Shown: positions 10,756 through 20,959 of the stretch, piece by piece
Numbering within the stretch: the stretch's first letter is position 1
Layout: every line of letters starts with the position of its first letter
Assembly (NCBI GenBank): GCA_013146195.2
Contig: CM028381.1
Coordinates: forward strand, 98,272,380 to 98,336,379
Source of the DNA: Codonopsis lanceolata
Taxonomy: Eukaryota; Streptophyta; Magnoliopsida; Asterales; Campanulaceae
Direction: 5' to 3'
DNA: 64,000 nt
Position numbers and translations under genes: made by a program
The notes under the pieces: model-generated
Seen by the model: the letters and a program-made list of their open reading frames with translations, nothing else
Told to the model about the DNA's origin: nothing
The model's database searches: none

Positions 10756-12947
10756 TGTAAGCAATGTTCTAAAATGCTCCACCTAGCTCCGCCTAGGCGC
10801 TAGGCGCTTCTCTAATGCCACAACTTTCATCATATTGCCAGAAAAATTGTCTGGTGAAAAAATCACCACCTTATCGTCCTAGTCTCCACCTAGTCGGTCA
10901 AGTCGACGCTTACGCCTAGCCACGCCGAACTCATCCTCCTGGTGCTGGTCTCTTCATTGTTTCAGATGGAAGTCCATGGTTAGAGAGAGAGAGATGTTTA
11001 ATTTGGTTTTGGGTTTGTTGTGCAAAGAGAAGAGAGGAGACAAACGAGGGTGTTATGAAAGGCTTTTTGCAAATACCTTTGTTTTGATTCTTTATTATAC
11101 TCTTTTGCAGCACGTAAGTGAATAGAGTCTGAGGGAATAGGGTTGGGGTGTTGCCAAGTTTTGTTATGAGGTTGCCGAAGGATGAGAGAGGGGAGAAGCT
11201 TTTTGGGTATTTGAATAAAAAAAGTGTCATACAAGACAGTTTAGAGAGAAAAAAAGAGAACCATATAATACCATAATCAAATGTTCTACACCCACTTTAT
11301 GTGTGTATGAGAGAGAGAGAGAGAGAGGTGTAAGATCTACAAAGTTTTTTGTCCTATGGTAAAGCATTTGGAACACAATAAGTGAGGAAAGTAGCAGTAA
11401 TAGCGCTGAGGGACATGAGGTGCAAAAAAGAGACCTCTTTAACCTACTTGTACCATGTGCAAAAGGAGATGTACATAAAAGCATCCGGCCTAGTCAATTG
11501 TGAAGCTCTTTAATGTCAATCGCATTTGGGGCTGACCTTTTTCAAAATTTGAAAATCAAATCTAATGAAACTTGTTTTTGTTCTTATCAGTTATTAATTT
11601 AGTATATATATTAAGAGTATTAAACTATTTATTTTTGAATATTAAATAAGTACTAACATTTTTTATTTTTTAGATTATTTGGTGATGTTTTTATTAGCAT
11701 ATTTAAAGGTTTATATTTTTATAATATAAATAAAAATTATCGAAAATAAGAATAATTATGTAGTAATTCTAGTCCTCGCCTAGTCCCCTAGGAGCTAGGT
11801 GCTCGTTCAACGCCTGGAAGTCGCCTAGCGATTTTTAAAACCATGTTTGTAAGTCTAATATGCAACGAAATAATGCTAGTAGGGGGTGAATAACCTTTTA
11901 AAAAATTTAAGGGTTATTTTGAAAACTTTTAAGAGTTTATGCGAAAAAGGTAAGTATTCAGCAGCTGATGTAAAATCAGTAGGTGGCAGCTGCTGAACGT
12001 AAAACTATTTAGCTTGGTTTTCTTTTGATCACTTATATATAAGGATTGAATTGCGTGACAAAGTATAAAACAATTAAGTAAAGAACTTTCAAAAAAGCAA
12101 ATGTTAAACACTTAAGTAGATAGCAGCTGTTTAAGTGTATAGACAGTAAAAATGAAAGAGAGACAAAGACACGGTATTTGGAGTGGTTCACAGTGTAAGC
12201 TGCTACGTCCACTACCAAGTTAGTCAAATTTGGATTTTAAAATGCACTAAGATTATATAAATTCTAAGTGATTACTAATTGATCAGTGTACAACAAAAAA
12301 TTAGTGTTTGAGGAGTATGATTAATAAATAATCAAACTCGTGGAACAATCAAATGTTCCTTAAAGATTTGAAAAAATAAAGGAACAAAACAAAATAGTGA
12401 TTGTTCAAACAAGAACTAGAAAAGATTAATATGAGAAAGACTATCTATCTAACAGGTGTTTCAGAGAAGAAACTCTTCAAAGATAGATTGAAATTCTAGG
12501 TTTGAATGAAGGTTTCAACTTGTTTGTCTCTTTCAGTGTGCTTTGAGGATTTGAGATTTTTGAATGTTGAGCACGTAATTCTGCAAATGTGTTTTTCTTC
12601 AATCCTTGCTTCAAGCGTTTTATAGAGATATCCAAAATTGTAACCGTTTGAGAGAGCAAGGTTGAATCTTGAATTTCTTAACGAAATGATGATCAAGATC
12701 TTTCATTGAATGCCCGAAAATCTCGTAAAGTGTAAGAGACAAAGAGTATTATCTAGCGTGAAATATTAAAGAGAGTGGTTAGCTAGGATATAATATAAAA
12801 GAACATTTAAGACATATACGAAAATCTTCTATTGACAAGAGAAGTGAATATTTTTTTTGTTTGAAAAACGATGACCGATTAAAGATTTAATATAAGCGCG
12901 CGAATGTCAAATATTTTAAATGTGTTTAAGAATTTTGAGTGTATAAG
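10756..12947 (-). repeat. 5' LTR of the Sirevirus-like element (split by hAT element)
   Basis: The inner edge is TGTAAG next to the PBS, the outer edge is near 12947, where similarity to the left LTR (1-342) stops. Without the hAT-like insertion (10762-11845 plus an 8-bp duplication) it is about 1.1 kb. It contains repeated CAGCAG/CAGCTGCTG motifs at 11957-11997. The 45 bp between 12948 and 12992 separate it from the next element. Confidence 0.8.
10762..11845. mobile_element. Non-autonomous hAT-like element in copia LTR
   Basis: 1084 bp, with 8-bp duplications ATTGTAAG (10754-10761) and TTTGTAAG (11846-11853), one mismatch. Terminal repeats are CAATGTTCTAAAATGC and, reverse complemented, CATGGTTTTAAAAATCGC, followed on each side by subterminal copies of GCCTAGGCG/CGCCTAG motifs. 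This 'CTAGGCG-rich subterminal' layout is a familiar plant hAT MITE type. The interior holds a (GA)n run at 11310-11330 and no transposase. The frames across it (10931-11484) are low-complexity and not genes. Confidence 0.8.
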
Positions 12948-12997
12948 TGTGAAAACCTCGTTTCAAACCTTCCTCGCTATTGAAAAACGGTGGTTTC

Positions 12998-13520
12998 TAT
13001 AATACCCCGATAATTTTAGCTAAAATATTAATTGTCATTAATTAATATTACAATCGTTTCAGACTTATATAATTAATGTTATAATTGTTTTGTGTTAATT
13101 TAATGGTTTGAACCTATTTAGTAACTAAATAAATTGAGTTGGGCTTGACCCACTTGTGATTAGATTTAATTATAATTTCATACTAATATTACTTAATTAA
13201 AATTAGTCCATTTAACTTTAGGGTTATAAAACCTAATAGTGTTTTATATAAAGGTTGAGAGAGGAGGAAAAGAGAAGAGTACAAAAAAAAAAGAAGAGAA
13301 ACGACAGAGAGAGAGAGAGAGAGAGAGAGCCGACGGCAGCACTAGCAAGTAAATACATTTCAGTTTTTCCTTCCTTGATTAACAATGGTATATGTATAAT
13401 AAAGATATAATATATATCTTCGACCATTAGATTTATATATAATATATATCTAAATGCATGAATAGTGTGTGCTGGTGTGTGTGTTGACCGTGTGTATGTT
13501 TTAGTGTGTGTTTGGTGTGT

Positions 13521-13595
<75 letters not shown>

Positions 13596-14254
13596 TATAC
13601 AAACAGTGTGTATGTGTTTTAGTGTGTGTTTGGGTGTGTGATTTATATATATAAAAAGCCTATACAAACAGTGTGTGTGTGTTTTATGCGTGTAATAGTG
13701 TGTGTTTTCATAATGATTATATATATATATATATAAGTAATAGATCAGTAATATTATTATTATTATTATTTCTATGAAAACAGTAGAATGAATTATGGAA
13801 AATAAATTATATATATTTTCTTAAAATGGTTTATATATTTATGATTAACTTAAACTATTAATAATTAATAGTTATTAACACAACGTTGATCGATTGTAAT
13901 TAGTAATTGTGAGTATTATTGACTTTAGATTTAGGCAAACGAGCTTAGGACAATCATGCGTGTTAAGGATTATCATTGCTAAGCATTTCGAGGCAAGAGA
14001 TTATACCTCTTTTAGGTCTCCAATCTTTTATGTATCCTTCGTTAGATTTTCATTTAATTTATTGATATTAATGCTTCTTTGAAACGTACTCTGATTTTAA
14101 ATCGGCATTTGAATTTGAACTTCGTCGTTTATACTTCTTTCGAATTCATGATTTTTATTCTTTGATTAATTCTCACACAATTGTTGAGCTTCATGTGAAA
14201 TGCTGTTTGATATGAAAAGTATGATTCTTTTTGCGATGCATGATTTGGTTGTAA
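12998..14254 (+). mobile_element. Chromovirus-type solo LTR, left half
   Basis: Starts TATAATACCCCG (TGTAACGCCCCG-like) and continues after the Tat insertion at 28877. It is preceded by GTTTC (12993-12997), which nearly matches GTTTT after the right half. It contains a (GA)n run at 13307-13330, TG-rich simple repeats and the long (AT)n array. The frames reported across these repeats are not genes. Confidence 0.7.
13524..13592. repeat. (AT)n microsatellite
   Basis: About 69 bp of uninterrupted AT dinucleotide, bordered by TG-rich runs (13475-13523 and 13605-13700) that form a second, less regular repeat. Confidence 0.95.
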
Positions 14255-16024
14255 CGTGGGTTCCTGAAATGCTGGATGATGCAGGACACCACTACTCTCA
14301 TTTCATCCTCCCTTGTTTAGGGGAAGACGAAATTAAAAGTGCGAGAGGAGTGCTGTCTAAGATAGCACGTTTGAATACATCTCGGTAACTTTCAGTGAAA
14401 TTTTTGGTACAATATGGGAGCTTTGAGTTTTCTATATCAAGTTATCCCTTTTTTAGGGGATACCATGATATAGGAATACATCACCATTTCATTCACATTC
14501 TCCCTTTTTTAGGGGAAAACGGAAGTGGAAGAAAGGAGTGTTGCGAGGCCCCACTATGTATTTTATAAAAATAGCCTTATGGCCTATTTCAGATCACTAT
14601 GGGTGCTTTGAGTTTTCTATATCAAGTTATCCATTTTTTAGGAGATACCAGGATATAGGAATGACATCACCTTTTCATTCTCATTCTCCCTTTTTTAGGG
14701 GAAAACAGAAAAGTGTAAGGAAAGATGTTGTGATGCCCCACTGTATCCAAAATGTTTTATAGAGTCGCCATCTTTATTTTGAGGAAGAAATAAAGAAAAA
14801 CCAAAAAATGAAAACCAGAGATTGTAAAAAACGGGTTCAGAGGCTAAGTTACGAGTTGGGAAGGTGCTAGGCACCCAACTCGCCCTTTCGGTCTCAAAAA
14901 TAGTTTTTGGCTAAAGCATGCTTTTTGTTATATTTATTTAGCAAATAAATAAAGCATTAAAAGATAGGAAAAAAAAAAGCAAATACATCCGTGCCTACAT
15001 TATTTACGGACTTCCAGCCGTCTCTTTACAAATAGTCACAAATATACTTAAAAATATTTGGCCATAATAAAGGCACTTTTTAGTGCTATTTCCTAACTAA
15101 ATTCGGGCAGCACAACGGCTTATATTTTACATTAGGCCTGATGGAAAATATCACTTTTTACAAATAAAAATCTTAAAACTTGCCTACTAGCGGACTAGGG
15201 TGTGCTCGCTCTGTCTTTCAGGGAGAGGGAGTCTTTTTTGATGAAGTGGTGTGGGGATCCGGGCAGAATGACTGCTTCCGAAAGTTTCTTTTGGCCTCGG
15301 GATCCGGGCGGAGTAACTGCTTAGATTTGATTGTTTGATTGGCTCGAGGGAGGCGGAAATCGGGCAGAATAACGATTTATTTCTGGCTGATTTGGCCTTT
15401 TAATTCGGGCAGAGCAACTGCTCTTTCCGAGATTTTTGGACCGGGGGAATAGGGTGGAAACCTAGCTGGGGGGCTAAGGCTCACTTTGACCGGTTGGTTT
15501 TGAGTTTGGAGGAGATTTGGCAGGGTTTCGAGGCTTTAGAGAAGGATCTCTCACTATCTCACTTTGCTCTCTATTTCTTCAGTGTAACAACGACGCGGAG
15601 AATTTTAGGGAAAGAAAGGTGTTTCCGGAGTGTCTGAAAGTGAACCCCAAAGGCTTTATTTATAGCCTGGGAAGTGGACACCGAGGGAATTTCTTTTTCT
15701 CTCTTCAGGCTTCACCGGTTGTATGAAACGCCAGAAATTTGCACATTACGAACGTAGCGTCTGTAGTTTGGGATTTCCTGTAGCTTGAACTGGGCGCCAC
15801 CCACACGTAAACTGGGCGCCACCCCCACTTCTTCCATGGGTGGCGCCAGCTTTGGCTTTCCTTTTCTTTGTTTGGCACTTTAGTCCCTGCATTTCACTGT
15901 TTTGCGCATCCTGCTTTGTCCTTTTGCATTTTTAATCCTGTAACTTGACATTTGTTAAGTTTTAACAGGTCTTGATATTTCATGTCATGCCACATACCAG
16001 GGGTACGAAATTTGGGTGTCTACA
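14255..16024 (-). repeat. 3' LTR of the Tat element
   Basis: Aligns along its length with 27078-28876. Compared with that copy its outer end lacks about 40 bp of GC-rich sequence (GCGCCCGCGCC region) and it carries a second copy of the 'actgggcgccaccc' motif near 15790. A PPT-like purine run (GTTGAGGGGCTC on the minus strand) abuts its inner edge at 16025-16036. Small plus-strand frames within it are not genes. Confidence 0.9.
15657..15664 (-). promoter_or_regulatory. LTR TATA box
   Basis: TATAAATA on the minus strand (sense for the element), in the same place as in the other three LTRs of this family (28521, 58479, 63475). In the intact 5' LTR this would start the genomic RNA. Confidence 0.6.
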
Positions 16025-17244
16025 GAGCCCCTCAACGATGGAGTCTACGGGTAACCCGCAGCTTACTGAGTAGACGAACATCGTTGATAAGAAATAGACT
16101 CTCTAATTTCGCGCAATTAATACGGGGGAGAGTTGCAACATGTAGCAGTTATAATGCAGCAGTTTATAATGCAGCAGTTTATAATGCATACCAAACCTCC
16201 ATATCCTAGATATTTTTAGTCGGTTATAGCAGGTTATCGTAGTTTTTAAGCAGATATGCAATAAAATGCTCTGATGGTCGGACCTACTAATGTAGGCTGC
16301 CTACGTATTCCATAATAAAGGAAATCAGACCAAACGTAGTTCGGCCTCAAGCAAGACGAACAACCAACGAGGATGTCATGTCCTTCGGATCAAAACCCGT
16401 CCGAGAACACAACGGAAAAAGATTTTCATGTTTTTCGAAAAAACAGTATTCAACCGGTCAAAACTCGTCGTTGAATATGGTATGAAGATTTTTAAGTTTT
16501 TCGAAAACCGTATTTCAACCGGTCAATACCCGTCGTTAAACACAGTTTTCAAATTTTTCAAAAACTGTATTCAACCGGTCAATACCCGTCGTTGAATACG
16601 AAAAGAAAGACTTTCTTCAAATTTTTCGAAAACTGTATTCAACCGTTCAAAACCCGTCGTTGAATACGAAAAAAAGATTTTTCTTTTTTCCTTCCTTTTT
16701 TTTTTGTTTTTTTTATGCCTTTTTTTTAAAAAAAAAATCGTATTCAACCATTCAAAACTTGTCGTTAAATACGAAAAAAGATTTTTCTTGTATTGAAGGT
16801 GAAATAGGAAAACCTTACCTTTCTTACCTTTTCATGCTTCGGCTGATTTTGCTATTTCTGCAATTCTTACTTCTTTCGACTCATGTTGGGGACTTTTTCA
16901 CTTTTTTTTCGCGCTTTATTTTTCCTTGCTCCTGGATGGATGACCGCCAACTTTTGTTAACAAAGCTAACTTTGTTAATTTTTCATTAAGCTTCCGGGGT
17001 CATTTCGCAAATTTGAAAATTCAAGGACTTAAATGCTGAACTTGATTTGTTCGGAGGAGGAAAAGTGAAAATTTCACTTTTCCCCCTTCATTCCTTACGG
17101 GAATGACGGCAGAAGCCTTCATTTCTCTCTTTTCTCCAGCAGCTCTTTTTCCATTGCCGACGAAGGAGACAATTTTTCCATTTTCTTCCATTTATTCTCC
17201 TTTTCTCAATTTTCTTCCGCTAGATTGTTTGTTTTTCCAAATAG
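16025..17244. other. Tat 3' region upstream of the PMD gene
   Basis: Holds a short GCAGCAGTTTATAAT repeat at 16141-16186, the 65-bp tandem array, and a pyrimidine-rich leader (17100-17244) typical of a plant 5' UTR just before the PMD start codon. No convincing coding frame; the 109-codon frame at 16660-16989 is a low-complexity Phe run. Confidence 0.5.
16434..16790. repeat. Tandem repeats (~65 bp) in Tat 3' region
   Basis: Five imperfect copies of a unit built around 'tattcaaccggtcaa' followed by 'acccgtcgttgaata' and a poly-T/TTCGAAAA spacer. The unit length varies from about 60 to 100 bp because of T/A runs (16675-16735). Arrays in the 3' untranslated region are known from Tat/Ogre elements and can seed satellites. 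Confidence 0.85.
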
Positions 17245-17831
17245 ATGGCTTCTTCTTCGAGATCTAGGAAGGGAAAGGCGCCAATGCACCCAGATTCGGG
17301 TGAAGAGAGGAGGGAACTTCCTCCTTTGAACCGGAATCACGTCGAATATTTCTACTCAACGGATGACTGGGGCAATTTGGTCCGCGATTGGCACACACAT
17401 GTCTCGAATCTTCAGGATCCCGATGTAAGTATATTCTTTCACCAACCCACTTGGTTGATTTCTTCAGATTTGCTTAATTCCTGCACTGCTTCGGACTTTT
17501 GGAGTATATCTATGCTTCTTATGATGCTTATGCATGCAATTTATCGACTAAAATGATGCAATTTGGTGATGATGCATGAAATTTATGTAATTTATTTTTG
17601 CGATGCATAATTGAACTAGTGGTCACTATTTGACCCTACAATGCATGATTTATATTATTAATGCAACTGGAGCTATATGATGCATGTTTTAGGCCTAAAA
17701 ATATTTTTATATTCTATATGCCTATGAAATGGACTTTTCGGAACATAATGCAAATTTTTTCGGGCATATTTTCGGACGCAGTTTTGGATACATACAGGAC
17801 AAAACAGATATATTTTATGCGCTAGCATTTA

Positions 17832-18089
17832 CTCCCTCCGTCCCTAATTAATCGTCTGGGTTGACCCGGCGCACAGTTTAAGAAAAAATAATTGACTTGA
17901 TTATTTATATTGGTTTAATGTGTAGTTTCCTTTAATGTCCATGTATATGTGGCCCATAATTAAAGTAGAGTGAAAAAGTAAGGATAAAGTAGTAAAAATG
18001 ATGTTCTAAAAAGGAAAGTTTCAAAGTGGACAATTATTTTGGGATGGACGAAAAATGAAAGGAGGACGATAATTTAGAGACGGAGGGAG
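17832..18089. mobile_element. Stowaway MITE (Tc1/Mariner) in PMD intron 1
   Basis: 258 bp with ends CTCCCTCCGTCCC and, reverse complemented, CTCCCTCCGTCTC, flanked by TA at 17830-17831 and 18090-18091. Same family and same length as the copy at 55660-55917, in opposite orientation. Confidence 0.95.
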
Positions 18090-18780
18090 TACTTTTTATG
18101 CACCCCTATGCTGTAGGGATATAATAAATGTCATGAGAACATTTTCTTTTCATGATTGGTGGCATTTTATTCTCTTTTTCGCTAATGTTATAATGCAGCT
18201 TATTTGGACAATAAATGCAAATGATGGATGCATATATCATTTTATTTGATGCAAATGCAATGCATAAAAATTTATGGGATGCTTGCTAATATGATGTATG
18301 TGTATATTTTTATTTTATCATGCATGCGAAAATGCAAAATGCGGTATAGACTTTTAAATGCAAAACATACACTTTTTTATGATGCCTAAAATGCCAAAAT
18401 ACACATTTAGATGCAAAAAGATGCATTTTTATTTTTATAAAAACAAATTATTATATTATGCCCAGAAAATTTTAAATGCGTGAATGCATTTTTTATCTTT
18501 CTGATAACGCCAAGGATGCACTTAAAATTTTCTAATGCAATACATATATGTTTTTTTTTTATTTATAAGCAAGGATTTTCATATGCAAAAATAGAAAATT
18601 TTGAATGCTAAGGGAGCGAATTAATGAAAATCCTATATCATTTTTTTTACAATGATGATTGATATACATTTTATTTATGCAAGAATGCAAATGAAAATTC
18701 TTAAATACATGTTAAAATGCAAAATGCATGAATGAAAAGCATATATTTACATTTTTCTTATGATATATATACAAGAACAC

Positions 18781-18786
<6 letters not shown>

Positions 18787-18854
<68 letters not shown>
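18787..18854. repeat. (AT)n microsatellite in PMD intron 1
   Basis: About 68 bp of AT dinucleotide repeat. Confidence 0.95.
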
Positions 18855-18858
<4 letters not shown>

Positions 18859-19602
18859 GCCTAATATACTGATTATGCAAGAAAAATGGTTTATGAGAAT
18901 CTTACCTTTCCTTCCTTCCTTTTTTTTTTTTTTTTTTTTCAGGAACGCAATACCTTGACCGGGTTCGAGCGAGTTGTGACATGGTGACGGACATTTTTCA
19001 TTTGATGCCCGAGCCGACTCGGGTTTTAGTGGAGGATACAGGCCTTGGGGTATTCATGCGGGCATTTTGTCCCTTCCGCAGCTACATGGCCATTTTCGAT
19101 ATTTTGCGGAACTATTGGTGGGACACTACCCACACTTTCCACTTCAGCTGGGGAGAGGCCACCATGACCCCGTGCGATTTTGCTGCTATCACGGGTATCT
19201 ATACCAGCATTGGGCGGACTCTAGAGCCGGATTACACTCTCCGTCACCATCATGACGTGGTGGAGGATCTTGGGCTTCGTGCCTGATTATAAAACTGCGG
19301 ATGAGATCAAAATTGGCAGCGTTAAAAGATGGCTTTTGGCGAATGCTGGGAAAGTCAATGCCGGGGATAGCATCGCTGTAGCTCGTGTCGCTAGAGCATT
19401 TCTATTTTTCTTTTTGGGGATGTCGCACTTTGCCAATTCATCCACCTCATTGAGAGTCTCCCTCCTAGGCTGCCTTCGGGAACTGGACCACGTGATTGAA
19501 TATGACTGGGGGCAGGCGGGCCTGGCTGAACTTTATGCCTCCATGGACAGGGCGAGCCGGAATGATTCACCGGTTATGATTGGCTTTGCTCCTGCTTGGG
19601 AG

Positions 19603-19689
19603 GTACATTTCTTTTCTCCCCACTTTCAATTTTTTTTCCTATCAGCATTTTATATATATATATTATTATTATTATTATTATTTTTTCAG
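19603..19689 (+). other. Intron 2 of the PMD gene (87 bp, frame-preserving)
   Basis: GTACAT donor after codon GAG, TTTTTTCAG acceptor. Its length is a multiple of three and it contains no in-frame stop, so retention would insert 29 mostly hydrophobic residues without breaking the frame. The T-rich composition and clean splice sites favour a real intron. Confidence 0.6.
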
Positions 19690-19857
19690 GTTAAGGTGTC
19701 GACATACAAGAGGCTGCTGCGAGGCTTCGTTAGCATCAACAAACTTTATCAACGGCTTATGGATGACTTTTCTTGCCGGGGAAATGATGCTATACGGCAG
19801 ACCAGACGCCGCGATGATGACGAAGATGAAGCTAGCGGGTCGGCTCGCCCTCGGTGA

Positions 19858-20940
19858 GAGGTAGAGGTCACATGCTTGGCGGCGGAGCGGCCCTCGAGTG
19901 ATGGGAGGCGGTTTTGATAGAGGCAGAACGTCCTGCGATTATTAGCTCCTTTGACCTGCACACATTAGTTTTTTTTTCTCTTTTCTTTTTTACTTTTTTG
20001 TTTTTTTTTTAACTTGCACCAGAATCTGTACAAACATTTATTATGTAATGCAATAGAATTTTATATGATGCGAGAAATGAAATGCAGACTCAAAATGCAT
20101 GCAAAAAATAAAGCTATACCAATATCTAAGGGTAATGGCATGCTGCATCTCAGAAACAGATTTTAAAAGAATACACCTTCGGGCTCGAGCGGGCTTTTCT
20201 GGAGATATTCGGGGAGGAAGAGGCAGCCGCCTTCTTCCTGTGCTTGGCCATATAATTGCTGCAGGGCTATACTTGGCATAAGGCTATTCTCATAGCCCCT
20301 GCGTTTTTCTTCGCAATCAGACAGGGCAACAGTGAATGGTCGGAACCCAAGTCGTCCGGCTGTTTCAGGACAAGGGCAATGCAGATAATGAATAGGACAC
20401 TTCTAGTGCTTCTCATTCTGATGAGACTGAGCCTTTTCTGTGCCTTGCAGAAAAAGTATATGGGCCCGGCTGGGCGGACGCCGCAGGCACTGATGGACTG
20501 CTTCGGGGCTTAAGCTGCAAAAGAAGGGTAGTTTTGGGGGGAACAAAAGGGGGTAGGTGTAGCAAAATATTATGTACAAAGTGAATAATGCACAATCTAA
20601 ATTTCTTTAGCAATCATTCCTAAGTTGCACCTTAGGACCCGTACTTTTATATTTTAGTGTTTTATATGTGAGCTTTTTGTCGTGGTTTTTCTTTTGTCGG
20701 TCGAGCCCCTTGCATGCTGAAGACTGGAGGTAGGATGCCGAGGATTCAAGTAGTGCCTTCCCTCTCCTTATTCCTCTTGATTTTTATTTATTTTTTATAT
20801 GCTCTAATTTTTGCCTAGGCCGCCCTTTCGGGTTTTCAACCTAGCGAGCCCTTATTTCTCATTTTATTGTTTTTTTATGCTCTAATTTTTGCCTAGGCCG
20901 CCCTTTCGGGTTTTCAGCCTAGCGAGCTGGAGAGGGAAGC
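19858..20940. other. Region between convergent PMD gene and Tat pol
   Basis: No credible frame on either strand. It is where the antisense PMD transcript and the sense pol reading frame converge. Contains poly-T runs (19970-20010), an AATAGA/AATAAA-like signal area at 20050-20115 and a duplicated 49-bp block (20800-20926). Confidence 0.45.
20800..20926. repeat. Two 49-bp direct repeats, 78-bp period
   Basis: The block starting 'tgctctaatttttgcc' and ending 'cctagcgag' occurs at 20800-20848 and 20878-20926 with one base difference, separated by a 29-bp T-rich spacer. Confidence 0.9.
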
Positions 20941-20959
20941 GCTTGCCAGATAGGGTGGC

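Larger units (their letters stand above)
1..12947 (-). mobile_element. Degenerate Ty1/copia retrotransposon, Sirevirus-like
   Basis: Reading on the minus strand the order is 5' LTR (right), PBS, gag, protease, integrase, RT, RNase H, long 3' region, 3' LTR (left, cut by the window edge). This domain order (integrase before RT) defines Ty1/copia. LTRs of about 1.1 kb, a PBS matching initiator tRNA-Met, a coiled-coil gag tail and extra ORFs downstream of pol fit the Sirevirus (SIRE/Maximus) lineage; that lineage call is inference. All frames carry stops or frameshifts. Four later insertions sit inside it: about 1160-2040, 3360-5318, 6961-7252 and 10762-11845. Its own target duplication cannot be checked because the left end is outside the window. 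Confidence 0.85.
17425..18942 (+). other. Intron 1 of the PMD gene
   Basis: 1518 bp, GTAAGT donor at 17425 and a long T tract ending in CAG at 18942. Very AT-rich with dense 'atgca' words. It hosts a Stowaway MITE and an (AT)n array, both lying between exons and so harmless to splicing. Confidence 0.75.
17245..19857 (+). pseudogene. Plant mobile domain (PMD) gene, antisense passenger of Tat element
   Basis: Three exons. Exon 1 (17245-17424, 60 codons from the first Met) is basic and Ser-rich, then acidic; its donor is GTAAGT. Exon 2 (18943-19602) encodes the PMD core: VEDTGLGVFMRAFCPF, NYWWDTTHTFHFSWGEATMT, FAAITGIY, then IGSVKRWLLANAGK, VARAFLFFFLGMSHFA and DWGQAGLAELYASM, all recognisable PMD (PF10536) blocks. 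Exon 3 (19690-19857) ends in an acidic/basic tail with an RRRDDDEDEAS stretch. Exon 1 and the exon 2 core are out of frame by one base just after 18943, and a second frameshift lies near 19265, so it is probably a pseudogene. PMD proteins (MAIN/MAIL family) act in the nucleus in gene and transposon silencing. Confidence 0.85.

Noticed and set aside
13233..13667. 144-codon frame with Ile-Tyr repeats
   Set aside because: Translation of (AT)n and TG-rich simple repeats.
14538..14762. 74-codon frame repeated at 27403-27657
   Set aside because: The two frames are copies because they lie in paired LTRs; no protein features.
16434..16790. Possible CRISPR-like array of spaced repeats
   Set aside because: Repeats are imperfect with low-complexity spacers inside a plant retrotransposon; eukaryotic context excludes CRISPR.
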